Assembly (NCBI RefSeq): GCF_005484805.1
Contig: NZ_CP039432.1
Location: 2,170,001 to 2,234,000, forward strand
Reading direction: 5' to 3'
DNA: 64,000 bases
Source: Rhodococcus sp. SGAir0479
Lineage (GTDB): Bacteria > Actinomycetota > Actinomycetes > Mycobacteriales > Mycobacteriaceae
A program made the position numbers and the translations under genes. Positions 17,109 through 25,950 of this stretch are shown piece by piece. Under the pieces are notes generated by a model that was given only the letters and a program-made list of their open reading frames with translations, ran no database searches and had not been told where the DNA came from. The stretch's first letter is position 1; the number at the start of each line of letters is the position of its first letter.

Positions 17109-18344
17109 GTGACGGTTGTGGCGGTGATGCTCGTGGCCGCCGTCCTCGTGTTCGCGATCGTCCGCCCGCGCGGATTGCCCGAGATCGTGGTCGCCGGACC
17201 GGCCGCCGTCCTCGCTCTCGCGCTCGGCGTCGTGACCCCCACCGAGGCGTGGGACGAGATCACCGCGCTCGCACCGACGGTCGGGTTCCTGGCCGCCATC
17301 CTGGTGCTGGCGCACCTGGCCGACGCGCACGGGGTGTTCGGCTGGGTCGCGGCCGTCCTCACCCGCGCGGGCGGTGGGCATCCGCGCCGGCTCCTCGTGC
17401 TCGTGTTCGTCGTCGCGGCGGTGACCACCGCGGTCCTGAGTCTCGATGCGACCGTCGTGCTGCTCACCCCGGTCGTCATCCGCGCGGCGCGGGCCGTGCG
17501 GGCACCCGTGCGCCCGCACGCGTATGCCACCGCCCACCTGTCGAACTCGGCGTCGACGCTGCTCCCGGTCTCCAACCTCACGAATCTGATCGCGTTCTCC
17601 GCGACCGGCCTGTCGTTCGTGCACTTCACGGCGGTGATGGCCGTGCCGTGGCTCGTCACGGTCGCGATCGAGCTGGCGGTCTTCCTGATCTTCTTCCGCC
17701 GCGACCTGTCCCCCCGCGCGGACGAACCGGCGCAACCGGTGCGGACGCTGCCGGGCGCGCCGACACTGGCGCTCACCGTGCTGGCCGCCACGCTGGCGGG
17801 ATTCGCGCTCGGCGGGCTGGTCGGGATCGCCCCGGGATGGATCGCCGCGGCGGGAGCGGCGGTGCTGGCCGTGCCGGCGCTGCGCGCCGGGCGCACGACA
17901 CCGAAACGCGTCGTGTACGCGGCCGACCTGTGGTTCTGCGGGTTCGTGCTCGCCCTCGGAGTCGTGGTGGCCGGCGTCGCCACCGGACCGATCGGCGACT
18001 GGCTCGGCGAGCTACTGCCCGACGACGCCACCCTCCCCGGCATGCTGGCGACGGCCGCGATCGCGGCCCTCGCCGCGAACCTGCTCAACAACCTGCCCGC
18101 GACGCTGCTGCTGCTCGCCGCGCTCGGGCCGGCCGCCCCCACCGGCCTGGTGCTGGCGATGCTGATCGGGGTCAACCTCGGCCCCAACCTCACCTATGTC
18201 GGTTCGCTCGCGACCATGTTGTGGCGGCGGGTCGCGGCCGCCGGGGGTTGCCGGCCCGAGCTCGGCACGTTCACCGGGCTCGGGCTGGCCACCACGCCCC
18301 TCGCCGTCGTCGGCGCGACGACGGCGCTGTACCTCGTGTTGTGA
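17109..18344 (+). CDS. ArsB/NhaD-type (ion transporter superfamily) permease
   Basis: Protein of 411 residues, GTG start. About ten to eleven membrane segments, with a duplicated half-structure typical of the ion transporter superfamily. Signature runs are LSLDATVVLLTPVVI near 115-129 and the TAHLSNSASTLLPVSNLTNLIAF hairpin near 141-163, repeated in part as NLLNNLPATLLLLAAL and GVNLGPNLTYVGSLATMLW in the second half. Family members export arsenite or exchange Na+/H+ or move dicarboxylates. No arsR, arsC or arsA gene is near, so the substrate stays open; the NNLPATL and GPNLT loops favour the ArsB branch. Confidence 0.88.
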   Translation: MTVVAVMLVAAVLVFAIVRPRGLPEIVVAGPAAVLALALGVVTPTEAWDEITALAPTVGFLAAILVLAHLADAHGVFGWVAAVLTRAGGGHPRRLLVLVFVVAAVTTAVLSLDATVVLLTPVVIRAARAVRAPVRPHAYATAHLSNSASTLLPVSNLTNLIAFSATGLSFVHFTAVMAVPWLVTVAIELAVFLIFFRRDLSPRADEPAQPVRTLPGAPTLALTVLAATLAGFALGGLVGIAPGWIAAAGAAVLAVPALRAGRTTPKRVVYAADLWFCGFVLALGVVVAGVATGPIGDWLGELLPDDATLPGMLATAAIAALAANLLNNLPATLLLLAALGPAAPTGLVLAMLIGVNLGPNLTYVGSLATMLWRRVAAAGGCRPELGTFTGLGLATTPLAVVGATTALYLVL

Positions 18345-18379
18345 CGGTCCCCGTCGGATCTCTCGTGTTGTGGTTCCCG

Positions 18380-19777
18380 TCAGCGGGCCGGCTCGAGGTC
18401 CTCGTCGGCGAACGGGTCGCCCTGGCGCGGCGCGTTGTACAGCGACTCGTCGAGGATCTTCTCCCGCTTGGCCACGATGGTCGGCACGAGGGCCTGACCG
18501 GTGACATTGACGGCGGTGCGGCCCATGTCGACGATCGGCTCGACCGCGAGCAGCAGACCGACACCGGCCAGCGGCAGGCCCAGCGTGGACAGCGTCAGCG
18601 TCAGCATCACCGTCGCACCGGTGGTGCCGGCGGTGGCCGCCGAACCGATCACCGACACCACGATGATGAGCAGGTAGTCGGTCAGGCTCAGGTTCACGCC
18701 GTAGAACTCGGCGACGAAGATCGCGGCGATCGCGGGATAGACCGCGGCGCAGCCGTCCATCTTGGTCGTCGAACCCAGCGGCACCGCGAAGGACGCGTAT
18801 TCCCGGGGCACGCCGAGGTTGCGCTCGGTGACCCGCTCGGTGAGCGGCAACGTGCCGATCGACGACCGGGACACGAAGCCCAGCTGCGTCGCGGGCCAGA
18901 CGCCCGAGTAGAAGTTCCGCACCGAAAGGCCGTGCACGCGAATCAGAATCGGGTACACGACGAAGAACACGATCGCCAGGCCGATGTACACGGCCAGGGT
19001 GAACATCCCGAGCTGACCGATCGCGTCCCAACCGTAGGTCGCGACGGCCTTGGCGATCAGCGCGGCGGTGCCGATGGGGGCGAGGCGGATGATCCACCAC
19101 AGCACCTTCTGCACGATCGCCAGCAGCGCGGCGTTGAAGTTGAGGAACGGCTCGGCCTTCTCCCCGACCTTGAGCGCGGCGATGCCGATCGCGATCGCCA
19201 CGACGAGCAGCTGCAGCACGTTGAAGCTCAGCGAGGTGGTGGCGCTGAGTCCCGAGACGGCGCCGTCCGTGACCTGACCACCCGTGACGGTCGTCTTGGC
19301 GCCCAGGCCCAGGAAGTTCTGCGGCACCAAACCGGTGAGGAACGCCCACCAGGAGCCGCCGGAGGCGGGCGCCTTGGCCGCGTCGGCATCGACCGAGGTG
19401 TTCGCGCCCGGCTGCGTGACGAGGCCGACCACGATGCCGACCAGCACCGCGACGAAGGCGGTGATCGCGAACCACAGCAGCGTCTGCACCGCGAGTCGCG
19501 CGGCGTTCGCCACGTTGCGCAAGTTCGCGATGGAACTGACGACGGCCGTGAAGATGAGCGGAATGACGGCGACCGTGAGCAGTGCGACGTAGCTCGAACC
19601 GATCGTCTTCACGGTGCCGACGAGCCAGTTCTCGTTGCCGTCCGCGGCGTCCGGCATCGCTCGGGCGACGAGACCGATCACGACACCGAGGATCAGACCG
19701 GCGACGATCTGAGGGCCGAACGAGGTTGCCCATCTGGGCAGCGCGCGCCGAGGCGCGTCGAGGGTGGGGGCCGACAT
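18380..19777 (-). CDS. Dicarboxylate/amino acid:cation symporter, TcyP-like (probable L-cystine uptake)
   Basis: Protein of 465 residues with the GltPh fold: eight membrane helices plus two hairpins. Hairpin 1 carries SRSSIGTLPL near residue 290 and helix 7-hairpin 2 the VPLGSTTKMDGCA and VEPIVDMGRTAVNVTG motifs. The SSxGTLP form is found in TcyP-type cystine transporters, while glutamate carriers usually have SSSATLP. The ATG at 19777 has GAAAGG upstream. About 100 bases upstream of the gene lies a 23-codon leader peptide with three evenly spaced cysteines, which independently points to a cysteine/cystine substrate. Dicarboxylate transport remains possible. Confidence 0.88.
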   Translation of the reverse strand: MSAPTLDAPRRALPRWATSFGPQIVAGLILGVVIGLVARAMPDAADGNENWLVGTVKTIGSSYVALLTVAVIPLIFTAVVSSIANLRNVANAARLAVQTLLWFAITAFVAVLVGIVVGLVTQPGANTSVDADAAKAPASGGSWWAFLTGLVPQNFLGLGAKTTVTGGQVTDGAVSGLSATTSLSFNVLQLLVVAIAIGIAALKVGEKAEPFLNFNAALLAIVQKVLWWIIRLAPIGTAALIAKAVATYGWDAIGQLGMFTLAVYIGLAIVFFVVYPILIRVHGLSVRNFYSGVWPATQLGFVSRSSIGTLPLTERVTERNLGVPREYASFAVPLGSTTKMDGCAAVYPAIAAIFVAEFYGVNLSLTDYLLIIVVSVIGSAATAGTTGATVMLTLTLSTLGLPLAGVGLLLAVEPIVDMGRTAVNVTGQALVPTIVAKREKILDESLYNAPRQGDPFADEDLEPAR

Positions 19778-19873
19778 GAGGGCCTTTCGAAAAGATGATG
19801 TGGAAACGGCGGCGCACGACGACGCGCACGCGGCCGCGAGGGGACGCGCGGGGGTGCCCGGAGAGTTCGGGCG

Positions 19874-19945
19874 TCAGACGTGACAGACCGCGCTCGCCTG
19901 CCGACAGTTGTCGACATAGCGGCGACAGGTCAGCAGGGCGTTCAC
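19874..19945 (-). CDS. Cysteine leader peptide (uORF) of the symporter gene
   Basis: A 23-codon reading frame, GTG at 19945 to TGA at 19876-19874, ending 96 bases before the symporter ATG. It begins MNALLTCRRYVDNCRQ and has Cys at 7, 14 and 21, all TGT. The arrangement resembles the annotated actinobacterial leader peptides of the RRxVDLCRxASALCR type found before sulfur genes. A possible -10 TAGCCT sits eight bases upstream of the GTG with no ribosome site, consistent with leaderless translation. Just after the stop a GCCCG/CGGGC hairpin can form. Ribosome stalling at Cys codons in cysteine shortage would control downstream expression. Inferred from pattern only. Confidence 0.65.
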   Translation of the reverse strand: MNALLTCRRYVDNCRQASAVCHV

Positions 19946-20064
19946 AGCCGTCGAGGCTACGCTCGTCCGCCGCGCGGACGCCAATCGGCTACCCGCGCGG
20001 CGACCGGGGACCGACAATGGAAGCGATGATCCGAGTCATCGCACCGTCACCGGAGGTGGGATCG

Positions 20065-20520
20065 ATGGACGAATCCGAGGGCTTCGCGCGGACCACGACG
20101 CAGCTCGCGACGACCGTGATCGCGCTGATCCTGCTGGTGATCGGAGTTCTGGGCTTCGTCCCCGGCGCCACCACCGATGTCGACGACATCGCCTGGGCCG
20201 GCCCCGGCACGGGCGCCCGGCTGGTCGGCTGGGTGGACGTGTCCGTCCTGCACAACGTCGCGCACATCGCGACCGCGATCGTGGGGCTGGCGATGTCACG
20301 GACGCTGGCGGCCGCGGAGATGTTCCTCCTCGGCAGCGGCGCCCTCGGGGTGCTGCTCGGCGTGTACGGGCTGGTCATCGACACCGACACGGCGTCGAAC
20401 TTCATGCCGGTCGACTACGCCGCGAGCTGGCTGCACCTCGTCGCCGGCGTGACGCTGGTGTTCCTCGGGGTCGCCCTCCCCCGCCACGACGACGGTCCTA
20501 CAGGTGCGACGTATCGTTGA
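20065..20520 (+). CDS. DUF4383 membrane protein
   Basis: Protein of 151 residues from the ATG at 20065, which has GGAGG nine bases upstream; in-frame ATGs at 20017 and 20026 lack such a site. Four membrane helices: residues 15-35 (TVIALILLVIGVLGF), 63-83 with the HNVAHIATAIVGL signature, 87-108 (LLGSGALGVLLGVYGLV) and 122-142 (WLHLVAGVTLVFLGVAL). The HNxxH and second WLH histidines in helices are typical of DUF4383, a family of unknown function common in actinobacteria. Its last 23 bases overlap the 3' end of the convergent RNase H fusion gene. Confidence 0.88.
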   Translation: MDESEGFARTTTQLATTVIALILLVIGVLGFVPGATTDVDDIAWAGPGTGARLVGWVDVSVLHNVAHIATAIVGLAMSRTLAAAEMFLLGSGALGVLLGVYGLVIDTDTASNFMPVDYAASWLHLVAGVTLVFLGVALPRHDDGPTGATYR

Positions 20521-21604
20521 CCAGCCGCACCGACGAGCCGCCGTCCGGGTAGAACTCCGCGATGCTCAGCGACGCCAGATCCAGATGGAGGCGGTACAGC
20601 AGCGACGGCCCCACGTCGAGGGCGAGCTGCAGCAATGTCTTGATGGGCGTGACGTGCGTGACCACCACGATGTTGGAACCCGCGTAGGCGGCGGTGAGGT
20701 CGGCGCGGACCGACTCGATGCGGGCGCGGACCTCGTCGAAGCTCTCGCCCGCCGGGGGGCGGACGGCCGTGTCCGACAGCCAGCGCCGGTGCAGGTCGGG
20801 GTCGCGCTGCGCGGCCTCGGCGAACGTCAGGCCCTCCCACTTGCCGAAGTCCGTCTCGATGAGCCCGTCGTGGACGTCGACCGGCACCCCGAGCGCGCGG
20901 GCTGCCGCCTCGGCGGTCTCCCGGGCACGCCCCAACGGCGAGGAGACCACGGCCGCCACCGCGCCCTTCGCGGCGATCCGGTCCGCCGCGGCGCGGGCCT
21001 GCGCGCGGCCGTACTCCGTGAGCGGCGGATTGCCGCGTCCGGAATAGCGACGCTCGACGGACAACTCGGTCTGCCCGTGGCGCAACAGCAGCATCCGGGT
21101 GGGCGCACCGATCGCCCCGGTCCAGCCGGGCGCGGCCGCGGCGGGCGTCGCCGACTCGCGGGCCCCGTCGTCCACGCGGCCCGAGGTGATCGCATCCTCG
21201 CCGTCCATCGCCTCGTTCGCGAGCCGGTCGGCGTGGCTGTTCTCGCTGCGCGGAATCCACGTGTACGACACCCGCGCAAACGACGCGGCGAGCTCACGCG
21301 CCCGCTGCGCCAGCGGAATCATGTCGGCGTGCTTGACCTTCCAGCGGCCCGACATCTGCTCGACGACCAGCTTGGAGTCCATCCGCACGTCCACCTCGTG
21401 CGCGCCGAGGTCCCGCGCCGCCGTCAGGCCCGCGATGAGACCCCGGTACTCCGCCACGTTGTTGGTGGCCACCCCGAGGAACTCCCGCCGCTCGGCCAGG
21501 ACGCGGCCACGGTCGGCGTCGAAGACCACCGCCCCGTACCCGGCCGGGCCCGGATTGCCCCGGGAACCACCGTCGGCCTCGACGACGACCCGGTCGGCAG
21601 TCAC
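20498..21604 (-). CDS. RNase HI-phosphoglycerate mutase-like phosphatase fusion
   Basis: Protein of 368 residues. The N-terminal RNase HI domain (1-135) has the acidic site residues in VEADGGSRGNPGP (Asp11), NNVAEYRGL, MDSKLVVEQMSG and NSHADRLANEAM; it cuts RNA in RNA-DNA hybrids. After a linker the histidine-phosphatase domain (from about 165) shows LLLRHGQTE and VVTHVTPIK, as in CobC-type alpha-ribazole phosphatase. The M. tuberculosis homologue is Rv2228c. The GTG start overlaps the zinc-ribbon gene stop as GTGA (21601-21604). The cobalamin genes cobC and cobD nearby fit the phosphatase half. Confidence 0.95.
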   Translation of the reverse strand: MTADRVVVEADGGSRGNPGPAGYGAVVFDADRGRVLAERREFLGVATNNVAEYRGLIAGLTAARDLGAHEVDVRMDSKLVVEQMSGRWKVKHADMIPLAQRARELAASFARVSYTWIPRSENSHADRLANEAMDGEDAITSGRVDDGARESATPAAAAPGWTGAIGAPTRMLLLRHGQTELSVERRYSGRGNPPLTEYGRAQARAAADRIAAKGAVAAVVSSPLGRARETAEAAARALGVPVDVHDGLIETDFGKWEGLTFAEAAQRDPDLHRRWLSDTAVRPPAGESFDEVRARIESVRADLTAAYAGSNIVVVTHVTPIKTLLQLALDVGPSLLYRLHLDLASLSIAEFYPDGGSSVRLVNDTSHL

Positions 21605-22338
21605 AGACCGGATTCCTTGGTGCGCACCATGATCGCGCCACACTCGGGGCAACGGACGACGACGTCGGCCGGGGTCGCGGCGATGCGGGCGATCTCGCCG
21701 CGGTCGATCTCGATGCGGCACGCGCCGCAACGGCGGGCCTGCAGCAGCGCGGCCCCCACGCCGCGCTGCCCGCGCTGCTTCTCGTAGACCGCCAGCAACT
21801 CGTCGGGGAACTGCCCCACCAGCGCCGCGCGGTCGGTCTCGCACCGCTCCTGCGTCTTGTCCAGATCCGCGACGGCGTCGTCCCGGCGCCGCTCCGCGTC
21901 GATCAGCTCGTCCTCGACCTGCGTCAGCCGCGCGCCCGCATGATCGTGGTCGGCCTGCGATGCCTCGCGCCGCTCCATGACCTCGAGCAGCTCGTCCTCT
22001 AGCACACTCTGGCGCCGCTCCAGGCTGCCGAGCTCGTGCTGCAACTCCGACAGCTGCTTGGGTGCGAGCGTGCCGCCCTCGAGCAGCTTGCGGTCGCGCG
22101 TCTCCCGCTGCCGGACGGCGTCCACCTCGCCCTCGAGCTTCTTGATGTCGCGATCGAGGTCGTCGAGCACGATCTCCACGGCCACCGCCGCGTCCTTACG
22201 GGAGACACGCTCGGCCTCGAGGCGCTCCACCTCCTGCTGCTCGGGCAGCGCCCCGCGACGGTGCGCGAGCCGGGCCAGCTCGGTGTCCACACCGGCGAGC
22301 TGGAGAAGCTTGGACTGCACTGTGGGGTCGACGTTCAC
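21601..22338 (-). CDS. Coiled-coil zinc-ribbon protein (DUF164/CT398 type)
   Basis: Protein of 245 residues, GTG start with AGGAG upstream. Residues 10-180 form a long antiparallel coiled-coil hairpin rich in Glu, Arg and Leu. The C-terminus is a C4 zinc ribbon: RRCGACRIEI near 205 and VRCPECGAIMV near 230. Homologues (Rv2229c in M. tuberculosis) are nearly universal in actinobacteria, and the fold is thought to act as a scaffold or nucleic-acid-binding protein, but the function is not settled. It belongs to the Nif3-zinc ribbon-RNase H unit and is coupled to the next gene by a GTGA overlap. Confidence 0.92.
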   Translation of the reverse strand: MNVDPTVQSKLLQLAGVDTELARLAHRRGALPEQQEVERLEAERVSRKDAAVAVEIVLDDLDRDIKKLEGEVDAVRQRETRDRKLLEGGTLAPKQLSELQHELGSLERRQSVLEDELLEVMERREASQADHDHAGARLTQVEDELIDAERRRDDAVADLDKTQERCETDRAALVGQFPDELLAVYEKQRGQRGVGAALLQARRCGACRIEIDRGEIARIAATPADVVVRCPECGAIMVRTKESGL

Positions 22339-22455
22339 GCGTGGAAGCTCCTGCTGTGTTCTTGTTCTTCGAGGTGCTCGGACGGCCCGAGATCAGACGT
22401 CAACCGTACCCTGCATCCGCCCGTCACCGACCACATCCGCCACCTGACGGCGGCC

Positions 22456-22535
22456 CCGTCAGTCACACCCGACGGCTCGCCGTCAGTCACACCGGACGGC
22501 TCGCCGTCAGTCACACCGGACGGCTCGCGTCAGTG
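22456..22535. repeat. Three 24-base tandem repeats with internal hairpins
   Basis: Units at 22456-22479, 22480-22503 and 22504-22527 (CCGTCAGTCACACCSGACGG plus CTCG) differ at one base, followed by a partial copy CGTCAGTGACAC that runs into the stop codon of the Nif3 gene. Each unit can fold as CCGTC/GACGG. The array fills much of the gap between the Nif3 and zinc-ribbon genes. Confidence 0.9.
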
Positions 22536-23675
22536 ACACGACAGGGTCCACGGGTCCGTCCGCAACTCCGTCACCCGCACGTCCCAGCCCGCCACACCCG
22601 CGAACCGGTCGTCGAGCACGCCTTTGGCCTGCGCGCACCACGGCTGCTCGCTGGCCCAGTGCGCGACGTCGACCAGGGCCGGGCCGCCGGTACGCAGGTG
22701 CTCGTCCGCCGGATGGTGCCGCAGATCCGCGGTCACGTAGACGTCCGCGCCCAGTCGGCCGACGGTGTCCAGCAGCGAGTCCCCCGATCCGCCGCACACC
22801 GCGACCGTCCGGACGACCCGGTCGGGATCACCGGCCGCCCGCACGCCCCACTCGGTGCGCGGCAACGCCGCGGCCACCCGCGCGGTGAACTCCCGCAACG
22901 TCTCCGCGTGCGGCAGCTCGCCGATCCGGCCGAGCCCGCGCCGGCCCGGGAAGTCCGCGGTCTCGAACACGTCGAACGCCGGCTCCTCGTACGGATGCGC
23001 GGCCCGCAGCGCCGCCAGCACCCGAGAACGGGCGGACCGCGGCGCGATCACCTCGACCCGGTCCTCGGTCACCGACTCGAGGTCCCCGACGGCACCGAGC
23101 GCCGGGTTCGCACCGGCGAGCGGGCGGAACTGACCGGCACCGGTCACCGTCCAGCTGCATTCGCGGTAGTCGCCGAGCTCGCCCGCGCCCGCAGCGAACA
23201 GCGCCTCGCGCACGCGGTCGGTGTCGGTGGTCGGCACCATCACCACCCACTTGTCGGTGACGGTGTCGGGTATCGGGACCAGCGGCCGGGTGCCGGCCAG
23301 GCCGAGGGCGGCGGCCAGCGCGTCGGAGACGCCCGGATCGGCGCGGTCGGCGTTGGTGTGCGCGCTGTAGAGGGCGCAGCCGCCGCGGATCAGCCGGTGC
23401 AGCAGGGCGCCCTTGGAGGTGTGGGCGCCCACGGTGTCGACCCCGCGCAGCAGCAGCGGATGGTGCACCAGCAGCAGCTGGGCACCCGACGCGAGCGCCT
23501 CGTCCACCACCGCGGCGGTGGCGTCCACCGCGACCACGACCCTGCGCACCTCGTCGGTGGGGTCGCCGGCGACCAGGCCGACCGAGTCCCACGACTCCGC
23601 CAGCGCCGGCGGGTACGCCGCCTCGAGCACGCCGATCACGTCCGCCAGCGTCGGTGTCGTCGGGATTTCGGTCAC
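22530..23675 (-). CDS. Nif3-like dinuclear metal centre protein (long form)
   Basis: Protein of 381 residues from the GTG at 23675 with GAAGGAG upstream. The Nif3 halves carry the dimetal ligands in [12 protein letters not shown] near residue 67, [18 protein letters not shown] near 103 and the C-terminal HHPADEH and [13 protein letters not shown]-like insert (about 130-240, with [17 protein letters not shown] and [15 protein letters not shown]) makes it the YqfO-type long form. Nif3 proteins are hexameric metalloproteins; a GTP cyclohydrolase activity has been proposed for some but the cellular role is unsettled. The gene overlaps cobC by GTGA. Rv2230c is the M. tuberculosis counterpart. Confidence 0.93.
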   Translation of the reverse strand: MTEIPTTPTLADVIGVLEAAYPPALAESWDSVGLVAGDPTDEVRRVVVAVDATAAVVDEALASGAQLLLVHHPLLLRGVDTVGAHTSKGALLHRLIRGGCALYSAHTNADRADPGVSDALAAALGLAGTRPLVPIPDTVTDKWVVMVPTTDTDRVREALFAAGAGELGDYRECSWTVTGAGQFRPLAGANPALGAVGDLESVTEDRVEVIAPRSARSRVLAALRAAHPYEEPAFDVFETADFPGRRGLGRIGELPHAETLREFTARVAAALPRTEWGVRAAGDPDRVVRTVAVCGGSGDSLLDTVGRLGADVYVTADLRHHPADEHLRTGGPALVDVAHWASEQPWCAQAKGVLDDRFAGVAGWDVRVTELRTDPWTLSCH

Positions 23676-24718
23676 AGGATCTCCTTCAACGTCGCGATCA
23701 AGTGTTCGGTCATCTCGCGGGGCCGCACCGCGATGCGGAGGAAGTCCGGTCCCAGTCCCGGGAAGGTGTCGCAGCGCCGCACCGCGATCCCCCGCGCCCG
23801 CAGCCGTTGCCGCACGTCCGCCCCGTCGGGGACCCGCAGCAGCAGGAACGGTGCCGCCGCCGGGGTGTGGACGTCGATCCCCACCTCCCGCAGGAGCGCG
23901 GTCGCGACGTCGCGGTCGGCCGCGACGGCCCGCGCCCTCGCCGCGGCCTCCGCGACGGCGGCGGGCCCGCTGCAGGCGGTGATCGCCTCGAGCTGCAGAC
24001 TGCCCACGGGCCAGTGCGCCCGGCCGTGGGTGAGCCGGGCGAGGACGTCGGGGTGCCCGAGGGCGTACCCGCACCGCAGTCCGGCCAGCGCCCACGTCTT
24101 GGTCAGGCTGCGCAGCACCAGCACGTCGGGCAGTGCGTGGCCCGCCACCGACTCGGTCTCCCCCGGCACCGCATCCATGAACGCCTCGTCGACCACCAGG
24201 AGCCGGCCGGGCCGGCGCAGCGCGAGGACGTCGGCGGCCGGGTGCAGCACCGAGGTCGGGTTGGTGGGGTTGCCGATCACCACCAGGTCCGCGGACTCCG
24301 GCACCGCGGACGGATCCAACCGGTAGGGCGCGTCCAGCGTCACGTGCGTCACCGGGACACCGGCCTCGCGCAGCGCCAGCTCGGGTTCGGTGAACGACGG
24401 ATGGATCAGCGCGGCCTCGCGCGGCTCCAGCCGCGGGAGCATCGCGAATCCTTCCGCGCCGCCCGCGAGCGGCAACACGTCGCCGGGGTCGCGGCCGTGC
24501 CGCACCGCGACCTGCTCCCGGGCGCGCCGGTCCGCGGCGGCGGCGGGATAGCGGCCGAGCCCGCCGAGTGCGTCGGCGAGCCTGCGCCGCAGCCACTCCG
24601 GTGGGCCGGCGCCCTGGACGTTGACGGCGAAATCCACCAGTCCGGGCGCCGCCTCGGCGTCGCCGTGATGCCGCAGCCGCGTGAGCGTGTCGAGCACCGT
24701 TCCCGAACCGGATTCCAT
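23672..24718 (-). CDS. cobC: Class I/II aminotransferase-fold enzyme, CobC-like
   Basis: Protein of 348 residues, ATG at 24718. The PLP fold type I motifs are GGAEGF near 86-91, GNPTNPTSV at 149-157, VDEAFMD at 176-182, and the Schiff-base Lys207 in [15 protein letters not shown], with the substrate-carboxylate arginine in FLRIAVRP. CobC-like enzymes (CobD in Salmonella) decarboxylate L-threonine-O-3-phosphate to give the aminopropanol arm of cobalamin; histidinol-phosphate aminotransferase is the nearest alternative. The RNase H-phosphatase fusion and cobD in the window support the cobalamin role. M. tuberculosis Rv2231c has the same context. Confidence 0.88.
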   Translation of the reverse strand: MESGSGTVLDTLTRLRHHGDAEAAPGLVDFAVNVQGAGPPEWLRRRLADALGGLGRYPAAAADRRAREQVAVRHGRDPGDVLPLAGGAEGFAMLPRLEPREAALIHPSFTEPELALREAGVPVTHVTLDAPYRLDPSAVPESADLVVIGNPTNPTSVLHPAADVLALRRPGRLLVVDEAFMDAVPGETESVAGHALPDVLVLRSLTKTWALAGLRCGYALGHPDVLARLTHGRAHWPVGSLQLEAITACSGPAAVAEAAARARAVAADRDVATALLREVGIDVHTPAAAPFLLLRVPDGADVRQRLRARGIAVRRCDTFPGLGPDFLRIAVRPREMTEHLIATLKEIL

Positions 24719-24781
24719 AGCCGTCGAGCCTACGGCGCGAGCCGGTGCTCGCTCGCTGCGGCGTCCGAGGACAATGACCGG

Positions 24782-25459
24782 GTGACAACCTCCGCCGCAC
24801 CGCTCGCCCCCGTGTTGCTGTTCGACCTCGACGGCACCCTCACCGACTCCGCACTCGGCATCCACAACGGGTTCCGGCACGCCCTCGCGGCGGTCGGTGC
24901 CCCGGCGCCCACCGCGGAGGTGCTCGGGACCGTCATCGGCCCGCCGCTGATGGACTCGATGCGGGCGATGGGCCTCGACGAGGCGGCCACCGCGGCGGCG
25001 CTCGCGGCGTACTTCGAGCGCTACGACGCCGTCGGTTGGGCGGAGAACGAGGTGTACGACGGCATCGACGCGATGCTCGCGCTCGCCCACGACACCGGTG
25101 CGCGGCTGGCCGTCGCGACGTCCAAGACGGAGACGTTCGCGATCCGGATCCTCGAGCACTTCGGTCTGGCCGACTACTTCGAGGTCATCGGCGGGGCCAG
25201 CCCCGACGGGGCGCGCCGCGCCAAGGCGGACGTCATCGAGCACGTCCTGGGCGGGCTGGGCATCCCGGCGGTCGCCGGCGGCACCGCGGACGTCGTGATG
25301 ATCGGCGATCGCGAGCACGACGTGCACGGTGCGGCCCGGTGGGGCATCCCGACGGTGTTCGTCGAATGGGGTTACGGGACCACGGCCGAGGCACAGGGGG
25401 CGCGATGGTCGGCGCCGACGGTGCCGCATCTGGGCCGGATCCTCACCCGGACGGTGTGA
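24782..25459 (+). CDS. HAD-superfamily phosphatase (phosphoglycolate phosphatase-like)
   Basis: Protein of 225 residues, GTG start. HAD motif I is [12 protein letters not shown] (Asp15 and Asp17), motif II VATSKTE near 111, the Lys is in [12 protein letters not shown] near 143 and motif [16 protein letters not shown] near 172. The helical C1 cap between residues 25 and 90 is of the Gph/PGMB type. The substrate could be phosphoglycolate or a nucleotide. It is followed after one base by the PtpA gene, as Rv2232 and ptpA lie close in M. tuberculosis, where Rv2232 (PtkA) is described as the kinase acting on PtpA. By homology this protein may serve PtpA, but that was not tested here. Confidence 0.9.
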   Translation: MTTSAAPLAPVLLFDLDGTLTDSALGIHNGFRHALAAVGAPAPTAEVLGTVIGPPLMDSMRAMGLDEAATAAALAAYFERYDAVGWAENEVYDGIDAMLALAHDTGARLAVATSKTETFAIRILEHFGLADYFEVIGGASPDGARRAKADVIEHVLGGLGIPAVAGGTADVVMIGDREHDVHGAARWGIPTVFVEWGYGTTAEAQGARWSAPTVPHLGRILTRTV

Positions 25460-25460
25460 C

Positions 25461-25922
25461 ATGGGCATGATTCACGTCACGTTCGTGTGCACCGGCAACA
25501 TCTGCCGCTCGCCGATGGCCGAGCGGATCTTCGCCGAACACGTGCGGCGGGCGGACCTGGACGGGCGCGTGCGGGTGAGCAGCGCCGGCACCCACGGCTA
25601 CCACGTCGGAGACGGCGCGGACCCGCGCACCGACAAGGTGCTTGAGGCGGCGGGGTACCCGACCGGGCACAGCGCCGCCCAGGTCGGAGCCGAGCATCTG
25701 TCCGCCGACCTGGTGGTTCCGCTCGATCGCGGGCACGACCGGATTCTCGCGCGGCTCGGTGTCCCGGCCGAACGGCGCCTCCTGCTGCGCAGTTTCGACC
25801 CCGACGCCGACGGCGACTCGGTCCCCGACCCCTACTACGGCGACATGAGCGACTTCGAGCTCGTACGCGACCAGATCGAGGCGGCGATCCCCGGCCTGCT
25901 GGCCTGGGTGCGGGAGAACTGA
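25461..25922 (+). CDS. ptpA: Low-molecular-weight protein tyrosine phosphatase
   Basis: Protein of 153 residues. The P-loop VCTGNICRSPMAE holds nucleophile Cys10 and Arg16, and the general acid Asp is in VPDPYYGD near residue 123, so the protein should be active. LMW-PTPs dephosphorylate phosphotyrosine; PtpA of M. tuberculosis is secreted into host macrophages, whereas homologues in soil bacteria act inside the cell. The gene begins one base after the HAD phosphatase stop, so the two are translationally linked. There is no signal peptide. Confidence 0.95.
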   Translation: MGMIHVTFVCTGNICRSPMAERIFAEHVRRADLDGRVRVSSAGTHGYHVGDGADPRTDKVLEAAGYPTGHSAAQVGAEHLSADLVVPLDRGHDRILARLGVPAERRLLLRSFDPDADGDSVPDPYYGDMSDFELVRDQIEAAIPGLLAWVREN

Positions 25923-25950
25923 CCTGCGACGACCCAGTACCGTGGGGGAC

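Noticed and set aside
22456-22535. Tandem repeats considered as a CRISPR array
   Set aside because: The 24-base units are directly adjacent with no spacers, only three copies, and no cas genes are near.
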